DNA of 64,000 bases from Rhynchopus euleeides (GCA_963210315.1 OY723309.1:1116001-1180000), one strand, 5' to 3'; shown: positions 31,856 to 41,169, numbered from the stretch's first letter. The notes: generated by a model from the sequence alone, not told the origin. Numbers and translations are program-made.

Positions 31856-32722
31856 TCAAAGTGCGGCCATCGCCTGTCGTAGTTGTGTTACACCTTGGGC
31901 AAGACAAGCCATCCTGCAGGCCTCATCTTCTTCGTCAGAACTGTCATCCCCCTCCTGCTGTACGCGTTGGTCAAGCGTGCTCAAAGTCGCCTCGGATGAC
32001 ACGAATGGTGTGAAAGTCGCCCCCAGCGGGATTGGCATTTTGCACAAGCAGAGCGATAATTTGCGGTGTCCTTCGGGGAACCGGAACAGGAAGTAGGGCG
32101 CGCTGATGGGTTCAACGAAGTCCTGTGTGTTGCAGTGCACAAACCCCTTCTGCAGCTGTGTCAACTGTGTGCAAAGAACATACACAGCCAATCTATGAGC
32201 GTGTCGGGTGTGCAGACACGGACACAGGATGACTTCTCTATACCCGAGGATCCCGTCCTGCGACAGGTGCGCAACCTTCCAAGGCATGCCCGATGCGCGC
32301 CGCTTCTCTTCTGCCATCGCAAGATCTCTCTCGTAAGTTGCGGAGCTGGCGATTGTAACGGCATCTTTCTTGCGATGTCCGTTCTCTGCTTCTTCAAATT
32401 CGTCGTTGTTCTGCAGAGGCACTGCATCTTCTGGAGCCCACCAATGATGGAGACTGTGTACGTAGGCATTGCGCGTTGATCCCTTTTCGGCATGCTCCAT
32501 CAACCAGTGAAATATATGCCCTGAGATCCGAGCACGCAAGAAGGGAATCCGGGCTGACTCATCCTTGCATCCCCAGAAGCGCCAGGGGATGTCTGCATAC
32601 CGGAAATGCATGAGGTCTGCAAGGGAGACAAAGAGGTAGCGGAACAAGCCCTTGTAGGTGTGTCCTGTGACAGGCAAGCACGACCTTCCGGAACTGAGCA
32701 CCTGTCCCATGCTGCGACACAT
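31856..32722 (-). CDS. Protein of the TA-target element, possible transposase portion
   Basis: The open frame is 288 residues. The first residues (CRSMGQVLSSGRSC) may be downstream of an intron or a frameshift rather than a true start. It contains a Trp/His-rich helical section (IPWRFWGCKDESARIPF, HIFHWLMEH) with NAYVHSLHHWWAPED, then a segment with several Cys/His and an acidic tail (GDDSSDEEDEAC). Acid and His residues in a helical setting suit a transposase C-terminal part. However, I cannot place a DDE triad, and codon bias is weaker than in host genes. The hAT-like insertion just upstream separates it from the 33445-33660 frame, which was probably part of the same gene. Confidence 0.45.
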   Translation of the reverse strand: MCRSMGQVLSSGRSCLPVTGHTYKGLFRYLFVSLADLMHFRYADIPWRFWGCKDESARIPFLRARISGHIFHWLMEHAEKGSTRNAYVHSLHHWWAPEDAVPLQNNDEFEEAENGHRKKDAVTIASSATYERDLAMAEEKRRASGMPWKVAHLSQDGILGYREVILCPCLHTRHAHRLAVYVLCTQLTQLQKGFVHCNTQDFVEPISAPYFLFRFPEGHRKLSLCLCKMPIPLGATFTPFVSSEATLSTLDQRVQQEGDDSSDEEDEACRMACLAQGVTQLRQAMAAL

Positions 32723-32776
32723 TCAGTGCAAGGTTTGTACAGGTCTTGTCGAATATTTTTTTGTTGTCTCATCCAG

Positions 32777-33436
32777 CAGGGGTGGAGCTTGAAATATGGG
32801 GTTGCGGGCTGGATCGGGTCAGATCGGGTCAGCCAATTTTTTCTTATGGGTTCCCCCCCGGTTCGTCTCAGAGATCAGTGCTCGGGCCCAGCCTCCCGCG
32901 AGGTACCGGAACCGATATGCAGCCCCGGACGCGCAAGGACTTGGTTACAAGACAAACACATGCCGTAGGGGGGGTCTGGGAGGCGGAGCTCCCAGCCGCC
33001 GGAGGCCACGGTAGTGAACATCTGTGACTTGCGGGCGTACGGATTCTGTGTGAGTTGGCTGCGTCCTCCTGAGGATACTGAGATTCCCTGATGTAAAGGG
33101 CTTGGGTACAAGACAGGCACATGCCACAGGGGGGTCTGGGGGGCGGAGCCCCCCAGCCACCGGAGGCCACGGTAGTAAACGTCTGTTGCACGGTACGGGT
33201 TGGGCAGCTTCATTTGTCCTCTATTGTGACTGTTTGAGGCCTGTGCTCATGTCGCTGGGGTCACTTTGCTCACGAAACGCCTCCTGGTCACCTTGAGGCC
33301 CCAAGGCGAGGAGCCAACTTTTCCGGTTTCCCGAAAATCTATATTTTTTTTCTTTTTACCCCTGACCTGATTTTTTGTGAGGGCCTGCAGAAAATCAGGT
33401 CAGCTGACCCGAAAAAACCCCCAAGCTCCACCCCTG
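32777..33436. mobile_element. 660-bp hAT-like non-autonomous element
   Basis: Terminal inverted repeats are CAGGGGTGGAGCTTG / CAAGCTCCACCCCTG (15/15), with a perfect 8-bp target duplication TCATCCAG at 32769-32776 and 33437-33444. The CAGGGGTG end and 8-bp duplication are hallmarks of the hAT superfamily. The subterminal GGATCGGGTCAGATCGGGTCAG is echoed near the right end. It holds a family H hairpin dimer (32956-33187) and no transposase. Confidence 0.93.
32956..33187 (+). repeat. GC-hairpin repeat, tandem dimer (family H) in the hAT-like element
   Basis: Two units ~160 bp apart with the same hairpin and GGCCACGGTAGTRAACRTCTGT tail. Between them is CTGTGTGAGTTGGCTGCGTC, also found between the units at 15.4 and 39.6 kb. 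Confidence 0.75.
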
Positions 33437-33444
33437 TCATCCAG

Positions 33445-33660
33445 TACCCTGATCAGCCGCATGGCGAGCCCCTTGCAGTCATGGAGTGCTGGGGTGACGT
33501 AGCGGGCATTGGGAAGCACACCTGCCAAGAGGGAGGGGTAGCCAGCCTCTTTCATCTCAGAGAGAGTCAGGTGCGGGTATCGATGCACCTGTTGATACCA
33601 GCGTTCTTCTGGGATGTCGCACAGTGAGCATCGGTGCCCTCGCCCCCCGCATCGCCTCAT
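33445..33660 (-). pseudogene. 5' part of the TA-element gene, truncated by the hAT-like insertion
   Basis: The frame begins MRRCGGRGHRCSLCD and includes WYQQVHRYPHLTLSEM, then AGYPSLLAGVLPNARYVTPALHDCKGLAMRL. The frame runs into the inserted element at 33444. After in-silico removal of the insert and one TCATCCAG, the frame continues only ~18 codons to a stop, so a further intron or mutation separates it from the 31856-32722 frame. The CxxC plus P-ALHD-like block resembles transposase or recombinase N-terminal parts, but the family is not assigned. Confidence 0.4.
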
Positions 33661-33925
33661 TGTTGCCCACCGCTGATCTATACTCCCGCTAGCGGGAGTT
33701 GGACTCCCCCTAGTTGAGACTCCCGAAAAGGGTTAAACCCGGTAGTGGTACCCTACCCCCGCTGGAGTCCACCGTGCAAGGCCGGATCAGCCCACGGGTG
33801 GGTTTGAGGAAGAAATCTGGGGGGGCAAATTTTGCTGCGACTTCCGGTTTCACCCGGCCGAACTCCAGCATCTATCCAGACCCACGGTGCCAAGCCGTTC
33901 GCCCGTGTCGCGATCATTCGCGGCT

Positions 33926-34306
33926 TCAGGCTGCCCCCGACGACACGTTTGTATCCTGCACCTTGCCATACTTCGCCTCCACCTTGTATATGACGGAGAG
34001 CGCCCTCCTTCCGCATCGTTGCGACTTCCCTGACAGCGAACTTATCCATGTCAGGGAAGACATGGCGATGATTGCGTTGGCCACCTGGGTGCTGTGCTGG
34101 TGGAGCTCCTTGCTCAACACCGTTGCTAGGAGCCTTCTAATGGATCCCAGTGTCAGCACACTGCCCCCTTTTTTAACAGGGAAGGCCGTGCAAAAATCAT
34201 GCACAATGTTCGTCGCCTCCGCAGCCTCGGGACTCTCTGCGCTCTTCTTCTTCTTAATCGACTTTGCCGCCGGCTTCGCTGCCGGCTTCGTTGTCGTCTT
34301 CCCCAT
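33926..34306 (-). CDS. Small basic protein of the TA-target element, weak histone-H2B-like pattern (126 aa)
   Basis: The N-terminus is a histone-like tail (TKPAAKPAAKSIKKKK). Residues ~48-80 follow the spacing of the H2B L2-alpha3-alphaC segment: S-x-L-T then I-x-x-L-L-x-x-V-L then EL-x-x-H then a small-residue helix. By eye this is only about seven identities in 33, and the first histone-fold helix is missing, so the resemblance may be convergent. It sits between the internal and outer right ends of the element, opposite in strand to the MULE transposase. A DNA-packaging or DNA-binding accessory role is inference. Confidence 0.35.
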   Translation of the reverse strand: MGKTTTKPAAKPAAKSIKKKKSAESPEAAEATNIVHDFCTAFPVKKGGSVLTLGSIRRLLATVLSKELHQHSTQVANAIIAMSSLTWISSLSGKSQRCGRRALSVIYKVEAKYGKVQDTNVSSGAA

Positions 34307-34536
34307 TTTTGTGAATCAGGTCTGCGAGCTGGGATGGGTGGAAACGTCCGTTTCGTTTGGTGTGGCTGTACTTCAGTGACGAGTGCCACATTGCATAGGT
34401 ATCATGGGAAAAATGAGTGAAAATAGGTGAAAAGACTCCCGCTAGGGGGAGTCAGACTCCCCCTAGCGGGAGTTGGACTCCCCCTAGTTGAGACTCCCGA
34501 AAAGGGTTACCCTACCCCCGCTGGAGTCCACCGTGT

Positions 34537-34755
34537 ATGTTGACAGGAAATTTTGGGTTTAACCATATGTTGACAAAAACTTTTTGTTTCAATCATATGT
34601 TGACAAAAAGTTTTCTGAAAATTCATATGTTGACACGAACTTATGGACTTAATCATATGTTGACAGAAACTTATCATTTTAACCATATGTTGACACGAAC
34701 TTATGGATTAATCATATGTTGACAAAAACTTCTCATTTTAACCATATGTTAACAA
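34537..34755 (+). repeat. Left inner array of the MULE terminal repeat
   Basis: About eight units of ~36 bp, each with CATATGTTGACA followed by (A/G)AACTT and an A/T-rich tail. Confidence 0.9.
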
Positions 34756-34873
34756 AATGGATTTTCTGGCTAGAAAATTCATTTTGGCCCCCAACCCGCA
34801 AACCCTAAACACACAATTGACACGATCCTACTCCCAGGAGGGGGGCCCAAGGGGGAGGGAGGGTGTTGGGGGG

Positions 34874-36994
34874 ATGCAGAAGGGAGACATTTTTGAGTCC
34901 ATGGCGGAGGCCAACGATGCCCTTCTGGACCAGAACCGGGAGAAGAGGCTGAGTGTGCGGAGGAGGGATGGGGGCCACAGGCTGACAGCCACCTGCTTCG
35001 CAGACAAGTGCCCTTTCGCCTTCGGGGTGAAAAAGTTGGTCAACGGTGACTGCGAGGTGTACAAGGCTCACGCACACACGTGCATTGGAACCACACCTGG
35101 CCGGGCCACCTACGGCCTTGCAAGCCACCTGTCGGATGCAGTGGCTGACGCCCGTTCCCGCGGGCAGGTGCAGCGCACCTGCGATCTCGCCCGTGACGCC
35201 ACTGCCGAGGGGCACCGCTGCTCCTACAGCAGTGCCTTCCGCGCCTCCCAGAAGGCCGATTCGTCTCTCTTCGGTGAGCCGGGTGAGGACTACAAGAAGC
35301 TGCGGAGCTTCCTCGCGCATGTTGCCAGTGCTAACCCCGGCAGCCACACAGATGTGACTGCCGACGACGAGGGCCGCTTTGCGAAGGCCTTTCTGTGCCT
35401 TGGGGCCTCTGCCAGAAGCTTCAAGCACACGAAGCGGGTTCTGTGCCTGGATGGCACCCACCTCTCCGGCCCCTACGGGGGCACCCTCCTGCAAGCGGTT
35501 TCGGATGACGCTTGCGGGGGTGTCTTCCCCATTGCCTGGGCCATTCTGTCGGGGAACGAGTGCGAGGCTGGTTGGACGTACTTTCTGGAGCACCTTCGGA
35601 CTGCCCTGGGCGAGTCCTTCCGCGATCTGATCGCAGTCAGTGACCGGCAGAAGGGACTTCTGAACGCCGTCGCCGCTGTCCCGGAGATTGTGACACACCG
35701 CTTCTGTCTGCGCCATCTTGAGGGTATGTTATATTTTGATTTTTGAAATTCACGCTTTTGAAATCCCCGCCAGGAAACCTGAAGGTCGCCCGATTCAGCA
35801 AGGAAAGCCTGTCGAAGATGTGGGCTCTCTCCGGCCTCGCCATCCAGGACCAGTTCAACCTGCAATTCTCGCAGCTCGAGGAGGACGACCCCGACCTCCA
35901 CACCTTCCTGGAGAAGCTCCCGAAGGAGAGCTGGGCCAGGTCCTTCTTCGTCGGGCGTGACTTCGCGATCCGGACCAGCAATCATGCTGAGTCCTTTAAC
36001 AATTGGATCCGCGAAGAGCGCTGCCGCCAGTCCCCCCTCCTCGTCTTCGATGGAATGCGTGAGCATTTCATGTCGGTGTTCCTCGAGCGGCGTAACTCGC
36101 TGCTCGACGAGGACAGTTCCGCTGTGTCCCCCGAGACCAACAAGAAGGTGCAGAAGGCACACACCAACGGCGCCAAGTGGAGGGTGAGGTCGGCAGGGGA
36201 GGTTGACGGTTCCTCGGAGTATGAGGTGAAGTTGGGGACGGAGAGGTTTGTCGTATGTCCTTCATCTCTTTATAAAAAGATGGCAAACAATTTCATTTCA
36301 CTCACAGGTTCACAACAGGGAGTGCAGCTGCAGGATCCCGGCCCTCATGGGCTACCCCTGTGTGCACATCTGTGCTGTCCTCCGCAAAGAAGGTGGGAAC
36401 ATCTTGGATCACGTTGACGCGTGCTGGAAGATTGGCGAGTACCGCCTGTCATACTTCCAGGTGATCCACGCCCAGGCCACTGAGGTCTATGCGGAGGACA
36501 ACCTGCAGCCTCCCAACCCTGTCTCTGGCATCGGGAGGAAGCGCCTGCAGAGCGCCGGGGAGGGGGTGCTGCAGTGCGGCCTCTGCCGCCGCTACGGCCA
36601 CAACAAGGCTGGGTGTCGTCCTGAGTATCTCAACGATGCTGCCCCAGCGCTGCCGAAGGCTGCCAAGGCAGCGGCCAAACCAGGAGCCAAGCCCGCCCCC
36701 AAGAAACAAGGAGCCAAGCCCGCCCCCAAGCAACCGGGGCTCACCAAGTGCTCATTCTGCCTGGGCCGGTACGGCCACAACAAGGTGGGCTGCCCTGCCC
36801 GTCGTGCTGTGCCCCTTCCGGAGGCTGATCGCCCAGACTTCGACACTGTCCGGCTCACATGTGAGGAGTGTGCGGAGGCAGTGGTGGGGTCGGCATACCA
36901 GTGCATGTCCTGCGAGAACACCTACTTCTGCAGGAAGTGCGCAGGAAAGGGGCACGAGCACCCCATTCGGTACGTCGGCGAAGCTCAGGGGTGA
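34874..36994 (+). CDS. Mutator-like (MULE) transposase with SWIM, zinc-knuckle and ZZ-type motifs (671 aa, three exons)
   Basis: Exons 34874-35723, 35774-36252 and 36308-36994 are joined by 50- and 55-nt GTATGT...AG introns, restoring HLEGNLK and RFVVHNR. The N-terminal ~75 residues have a Cys/His pattern like a FAR1/WRKY-GCM1 DNA-binding domain. The MULE catalytic core has Asp193 (CLDGTHL), Asp257 (VSDRQKGL) and Glu356 (RTSNHAESFN). A SWIM finger follows at 449-463 (CSC...PCVH), then two CX2CX4HX4C knuckles at 533-546 and 591-605 separated by Lys/Ala/Pro repeats. The C-terminal CEEC...CMSC...CRKC...HEH resembles a ZZ finger. The frame appears intact. An upstream in-frame ATG at 34757 lies in repeat DNA, so 34874 is preferred. 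It is the only plus-strand gene here. Confidence 0.93.
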
Positions 36995-37625
36995 AGGGAG
37001 CTGAAGCCTGAGAACTTGCAGGCTTGCCAAACATAGTCATCAGAAATAGCAAAGCAGGAAGCTGACCCAGCCCCCCTCCCAGCCCCAGCCCCCACCTGCT
37101 TTTTTAGTGTGTGAAGCCTGTCGGTTTAAGCTGGAACCCCTTGATGACATTGCATTGTTCGGTGGTGTTGTTGTGGAACTGGGTCTGGCCGATTAGTACT
37201 CACGCTGCTGTGCCTGTGATTCAAAGAACCGTGGAGTTCGGAACCCACCTGGAGAGAACGATCCACCGCGAAGAAGCCGCATGCCCGATGCACCCCGATA
37301 GCTGCGTGTACACGTGGTAAACCTGTGACCACTTCGGTGGAGTGGTCTTCCGGCTCAGTTTCTGGGCCGGAAGTGCTTGATGTTGGTAACCATCTTTGCT
37401 ATGGGGCTTTCATCCTGCATTTATCACATGCAGGCCCATGATCAGTGGTTAGCTGGTGTTAACGGTGTGCGGTTCTCTGGCCTTGTGGTATCTTAATCCA
37501 AGGGAATGAGGCCCCATGGAACTGCGATGAAGTGCATACTCTGTGAGAAGCTAAGTGCCGATCTGGAAAGCGATCTGGATACCCCGGAATGTCAGTCAAG
37601 TCGGCTCCAGCTGAAAAGCCGATTT
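36995..37625. other. MULE internal 3' non-coding segment
   Basis: Has several stable stem-loops, for example ACCACTTCGGTGGAGTGGT and CTTCCGGCTCAGTTTCTGGG with its complement. The short frame 37111-37320 is not convincing. It may be 3' UTR or captured sequence. Confidence 0.45.
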
Positions 37626-37862
37626 TGTTAACATATGGTTAAAATGAGAAGTTTTTGTCAACATATGATTAATCCATAAGTTTTTGTCAACATATGGTTA
37701 AAATCAGAAGTTCTGTCAAAATATGGTTAAATTCATAACTTCTTGTCAACATATGGTTAGACCCAAAACTTTTTGTCAAAATATGGTTAAAATCGGAAGT
37801 TTTTGTCAACATATGGTTAAACCCAAAAGTTACTGTCAACATATGAATTTTCCAGGAAATTT
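37626..37862 (-). repeat. Right inner array of the MULE terminal repeat
   Basis: Reverse complement of the left array, with about eight units of TTTTTGTCAACATATGGTTA-type sequence. The innermost ATTTTGTTAACATATGG is identical in inverse to the left innermost unit. Confidence 0.9.
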
Positions 37863-38576
37863 CTGGCAAATATGAAGTTTTCTCTTTTATATTTTTGAAA
37901 ATATTTTTTTATGTTTGGAATATTTTCAACATACAGTGGAGGATCCTTGAAATCGGTAGTGGACAGTAGCGGACAGTAGCGGACAGGGCGGACATTTCCT
38001 TGTGGAAAAAGTGCCCGAAAAAAAAATTCGAAAAGGTCCCCCTTACAGAATTAGCCTTTTTTCAAAAAATCGGAAATTTTCGGACCGCAATTTGTACCCA
38101 AGAAAGTGCCGAATTTTCGGACTTGGTCCGATTTGAACGATTTCCGTGCCTCTTGCAACCCGGGGGGCTGCTGTTTCGGGTTCTTCCGGTGGCACATGCT
38201 GGGGTGTCAGGACAGGGAATCCTGCTCGCTGTACCCGGTGATCCCTGACGCAGCCAGGAAGTGGAGAGCCTTGGAACCCTGGTTGAGGCCTGTAACACCC
38301 GGCCTTCCTGCCACTTGTGGCATTGTGGAGTGGAGGTGGATATGGAGAAGGTTCTCTCTCCGTCCGGTCGAGCACAACCGTCCTCTCCAGCCAGGGGTCA
38401 TCTACTTTCCAAACAAGGGCCAGGAACATGCTCAAACAAACTAATTGATCAGAAAATCTGGCTTGCCGTGGAATCATTGAGCAAAATTTGGGGAGTGATT
38501 GGTGCCCCATTGCTGCGTATGACATGTCCATTTTTGACGATTTTTGGGCAGAATTTGGTGCGTGGGACCTTTCGAT

Positions 38577-38970
38577 TTTCATGAATTTTTCGGAATTTCG
38601 TGGGGACCGGTACCCCATTTGAGGGCCAAAAATCTCATTTCCGAGGCCTGGGAATGGTCGCAGTGGCCTCAGATGTCCAAAAACGTTCAATTGACCTCTC
38701 CTCGAAAAAAAATTCGAAAGGTCCCCCCTACTGGCACCCCGGATTAGGACATGTCTCTGGGGGTGTCCGGGGGCATTTTTGGCCCATTTTTGGCTGGGGA
38801 AAATGGGCCATTTTTCACGGTTTTTTCGGTTTTTTGTCCGGACCGGCACCGCATTTGAGGGGCCAAAATCTGATTTCCGAGGCCCGGGAATGGTCGCAGT
38901 GGCTTCATTTGGCCAAAAACGTTCAATTTACCCTTCTCCAAAAAAAAATTCGAAAGGGTCCCCCTCAGAG
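38577..38970 (+). repeat. Dispersed repeat C, copies 2 and 3 in tandem
   Basis: Copies at ~38577-38735 and ~38815-38970 share the block order described for 31300. A fragment (AAAAATTCGAAAAGGTCCCCC) also lies at 38018-38042, just outside the MULE right end. Confidence 0.75.
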
Positions 38971-39099
38971 CTATTCCTAACTAGGGGTCCGGATTCCATG
39001 ATTTTGAATTTCAGATTTTTCCTCTGTCTGGCGCGTTTTTTTTTGCACTCTGTTTAGCGCGTTTTTTTTGCACTGCAGGAAAATAATTTTCTGGCGAGG

Positions 39100-39255
39100 A
39101 TTCACCGGAGTGGAGGGTGCTGAGGGGCTGAGCGGCTGGGGGGATGCTGCCTGTGAGGGAGAAGATGCACCAAGCAAAGACACACGGCCCCGGAGGGGCC
39201 GTGTGTCTGTGTTCAGTGGTGCATTCCTCCGCACCTCAGTGCACTCTCCGACCTG
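39100..39255. repeat. Long imperfect foldback with a perfect 13-bp stem
   Basis: GACACACGGCCCC and GGGGCCGTGTGTC pair over a 3-nt loop (39179-39207). Outward, ATGCACCA pairs with TGGTGCAT, and GGAGGGTGCTGAGG with CCTCAGTGCACTCTCC imperfectly. Confidence 0.65.
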
Positions 39256-40207
39256 CATGTCTACGGGGGTCTGAGCCCACATGGCAACCCCGAGGAAGGG
39301 GTGCAAACAGACACCCCATGGCCAAAATGACCCCACCGCGATCCGCACAGATCCCAAATATTCAGAGGAACAGGGTTTTGAAAAACCTGTAAGTGGGGTC
39401 CCGCTGGGTGGGTGGTGTGGGTGGGCTGATTTCTGGCCTCCCAGCAGTGGTTACGCAGTTTTGGAAACGCAAAAACAATTACATACGGAAAACCGCACGT
39501 GCCGTTTTTTTCAGTTGAAAATTATTGCGGACGGCACCCACCCAGGACTTGGTCACTAGACGGGCACACGCTACATGGGGGGTCTGGGGGGCGGAGCCCC
39601 CCAGCCGCCGGAGGCCACGGTAGTGAACATCTGTTCATTGTGGTCGTACAGATTCTGTGTGAATTGGCTGCGTCCTCCTGAGACTACTGGAGTGGTTGGA
39701 TTCCCTGACCTCATGAGATCGGAGTACGAGACGCACACTACAGGGGGGTCTGGGGGGCGGAGCCCCCCAGCCGCCGGAGGCCACGGTCGTGAGCATCTGT
39801 TCCTGCAAAACCTCTCATCGACCCGGTGTCACGCTAGGTTAGCGTCGCCCCAGTGTAAATGGGTTGACGCCTGGTTGACGTTCGGAGGGGGAGGCGGGGA
39901 AAATTACCCAGGCACATGCGGAAATCCGCATGTGGAAACCGTACGTACGGATTTTGCCAAAAAAATACCCTACGGAAATCCGCATGTTCCGCATGCGGAG
40001 CGTAACCACTGCCTCCCAGTCACATCCTCCCTTCAGAAGTCCCTGAACCAGACCCACATTTCATGGGTGAAACTTGGCACGCACACCACCAAAATGACCC
40101 CACTACGATCCGCACGGAGCTCATTTTTCTCATATTTAACGCTATTTTTTTCACATTGCTCTTAGTCGGCGCAAAGTATTGAAAATTTGTAACATAAAAA
40201 CTAGTAT
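39256..40207. other. Repeat-derived DNA, no gene seen
   Basis: Includes a family H dimer, GTTGACGC motifs at 39835-39890 related to the 15.1-kb array, and several ATGCGGAA/TTCCGCAT palindromes near 39915-40000. Confidence 0.5.
39564..39810 (+). repeat. GC-hairpin repeat, tandem dimer (family H)
   Basis: Two units ~172 bp apart. The linker GTACAGATTCTGTGTGAAT...CTGCGTCCTCCTGAG is the reverse complement of the linker at 15450-15540. Confidence 0.75.
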
Positions 40208-40523
40208 TACCGTATACGTAAATATTATGGAACGGGCCCATTTTTGGCCGGTCCGTTCCATAATATTTACGTTCCATAATATTTACAGGGCCAGTTGGGG
40301 ACTCGGTGGTGAGGACGGCTTGCGTCAGGAATCGCGCGAAAAGTGCACGAGTAGGTCCCGTCAGGGACTCTGTATGCCGTCCGATCACCTGGTCCAAGTC
40401 CCCGAGTCGCAGAAAGCCCTGTAAATATATGGAACGAAAAAAATCTGGAACGCCAACCCACCAGCGTTCCAAAATATTTACGTTCCATAATATTTACGTT
40501 CCAAAATATTTACGTATACGGTA
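40208..40523. mobile_element. Family D inverted-repeat element, copy 1
   Basis: A 316-bp unit with ends TACCGTATACGTAAATATT / AATATTTACGTATACGGTA and repeated GTTCCATAATATTTAC blocks near both ends. The GC-rich core is 130-180 bp. It is nearly identical to the copy at 41692. Confidence 0.85.
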
Positions 40524-40550
40524 ATTTTAAATAAAACCGATTATTATTAC

Positions 40551-40635
40551 TTCCCATGAGGCCAGGTTCCTCGTGGGTGCGTATTTCACTCGCTTCGCTC
40601 GTGAAATACGCCCACTCGGAACCTGGCCTCATGGG
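40551..40635. repeat. Long near-perfect hairpin
   Basis: CCCATGAGGCCAGGTTCC pairs with GGAACCTGGCCTCATGGG, and GTATTTCAC with GTGAAATAC around CTCGCTTCGCTCG. A/T-rich arms extend outside it. Confidence 0.8.
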
Positions 40636-40784
40636 CGTAAAATAATGCGTTTTTATTTAACGCTAATAATAATTATTACCGTATAATTTATTGGTGCCCC
40701 TGACGACCCCATATTGCGTAGTTTGTGCGTAGTGAAAAGGGGGGGGGGGTCTCATTTTTTGATTTACTCAGCCATTCTCTGTCT

Positions 40785-41045
40785 CTATGCCGGGACCCCA
40801 AACTCAAGGAGTTCTTGCTGTTCCGGGGTCAGTGAGGGTGCAGGCGCTTCAGGTGCTGCAGGTGCTGCAGGTTCTTCAGGTGCTGCAGCGCTGGCAGCCT
40901 TCGGTGCGGGTTTCGACGCAGTCTTTGCAGGTCTCTTTGGGGGTGCCCTTTGGCGCGGTGCCTGCTTCAGCTCGTCGGGTGGAAGCATCAACGCATCATT
41001 AAGCGGTGCCTGCTTCAGCTCCTCCGGGTGGAAGCGTCAACGCAT
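40785..41045 (-). CDS. Lys/Ala/Pro-rich C-terminal coding segment of the 1-kb element
   Basis: The frame ends LTPEQQELLEFGVPA and is preceded by a KRPAKTASKPAPKAAS tail and alternating Ala/Pro/Glu. A 45-bp tandem duplication gives two LPPDELKQAP/FHPEELKQAP blocks. It lacks a clear start and may be the last exon of a gene beginning with the 41170-41388 frame. Confidence 0.35.
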
Positions 41046-41169
41046 CATTAAGGAAGAAGGAAGCACAGTTGCTACGCTTTTTTGCAGCTGCAGGAAACGA
41101 CACCATACCCAACAACAATCCCCAGACCGTCGAGGGAGAGTGGGCGCCTGGATCCCGTGACACAGATCT

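Larger units (their letters stand above)
31541..34536 (-). mobile_element. 2,996-bp DNA element with ~140-bp terminal inverted repeats and TA target duplication
   Basis: Ends are CACGGTGGACTCCAGCG / CGCTGGAGTCCACCGTG, flanked by TA on each side (TTCA-TA before, TA-TGTTG after). Removing the element with one TA restores the Mutator-like terminal repeat exactly. Subterminal GACTCCCCCTAGCGGGAGTC and TTTTCACCTATTTTCA are shared by both ends. It carries minus-strand frames at 33926-34306, 33445-33660 and 31856-32722, and an internal second copy of the right end (33680-33779). TA targeting is typical of Tc1/mariner and some other DDE families, but the family here is unassigned. Confidence 0.85.
31470..37930 (+). 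mobile_element. Mutator-like element (MULE) with tandem-repeat terminal inverted repeats, interrupted by a nested insertion
   Basis: The left terminal repeat is split: ~31470-31540 plus 34537-34755. The right one is 37626-~37930. Across the split, AGAAATTTATTGGAAAATTCA plus TATGTTGACAGG (quoted in parts) mirrors the right end's AATTTCCTGGAAAATTC and ATATGTTGACAGT. The inner part is an array of ~36-bp units, CATATGTTGACAAAAACTT plus a variable tail, about eight per side in inverse orientation. The transposase gene lies between. Outer borders fade into TTCCAACATA-like sequence, so the target duplication could not be fixed. Confidence 0.85.

Noticed and set aside
37141-37330. Possible ribosomal-RNA-like motif (GGCCGATTAGTACTCACG)
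   Set aside because: It recalls the complement of a bacterial-type LSU 3' end for ~15 bases only. The flanks do not continue the match.
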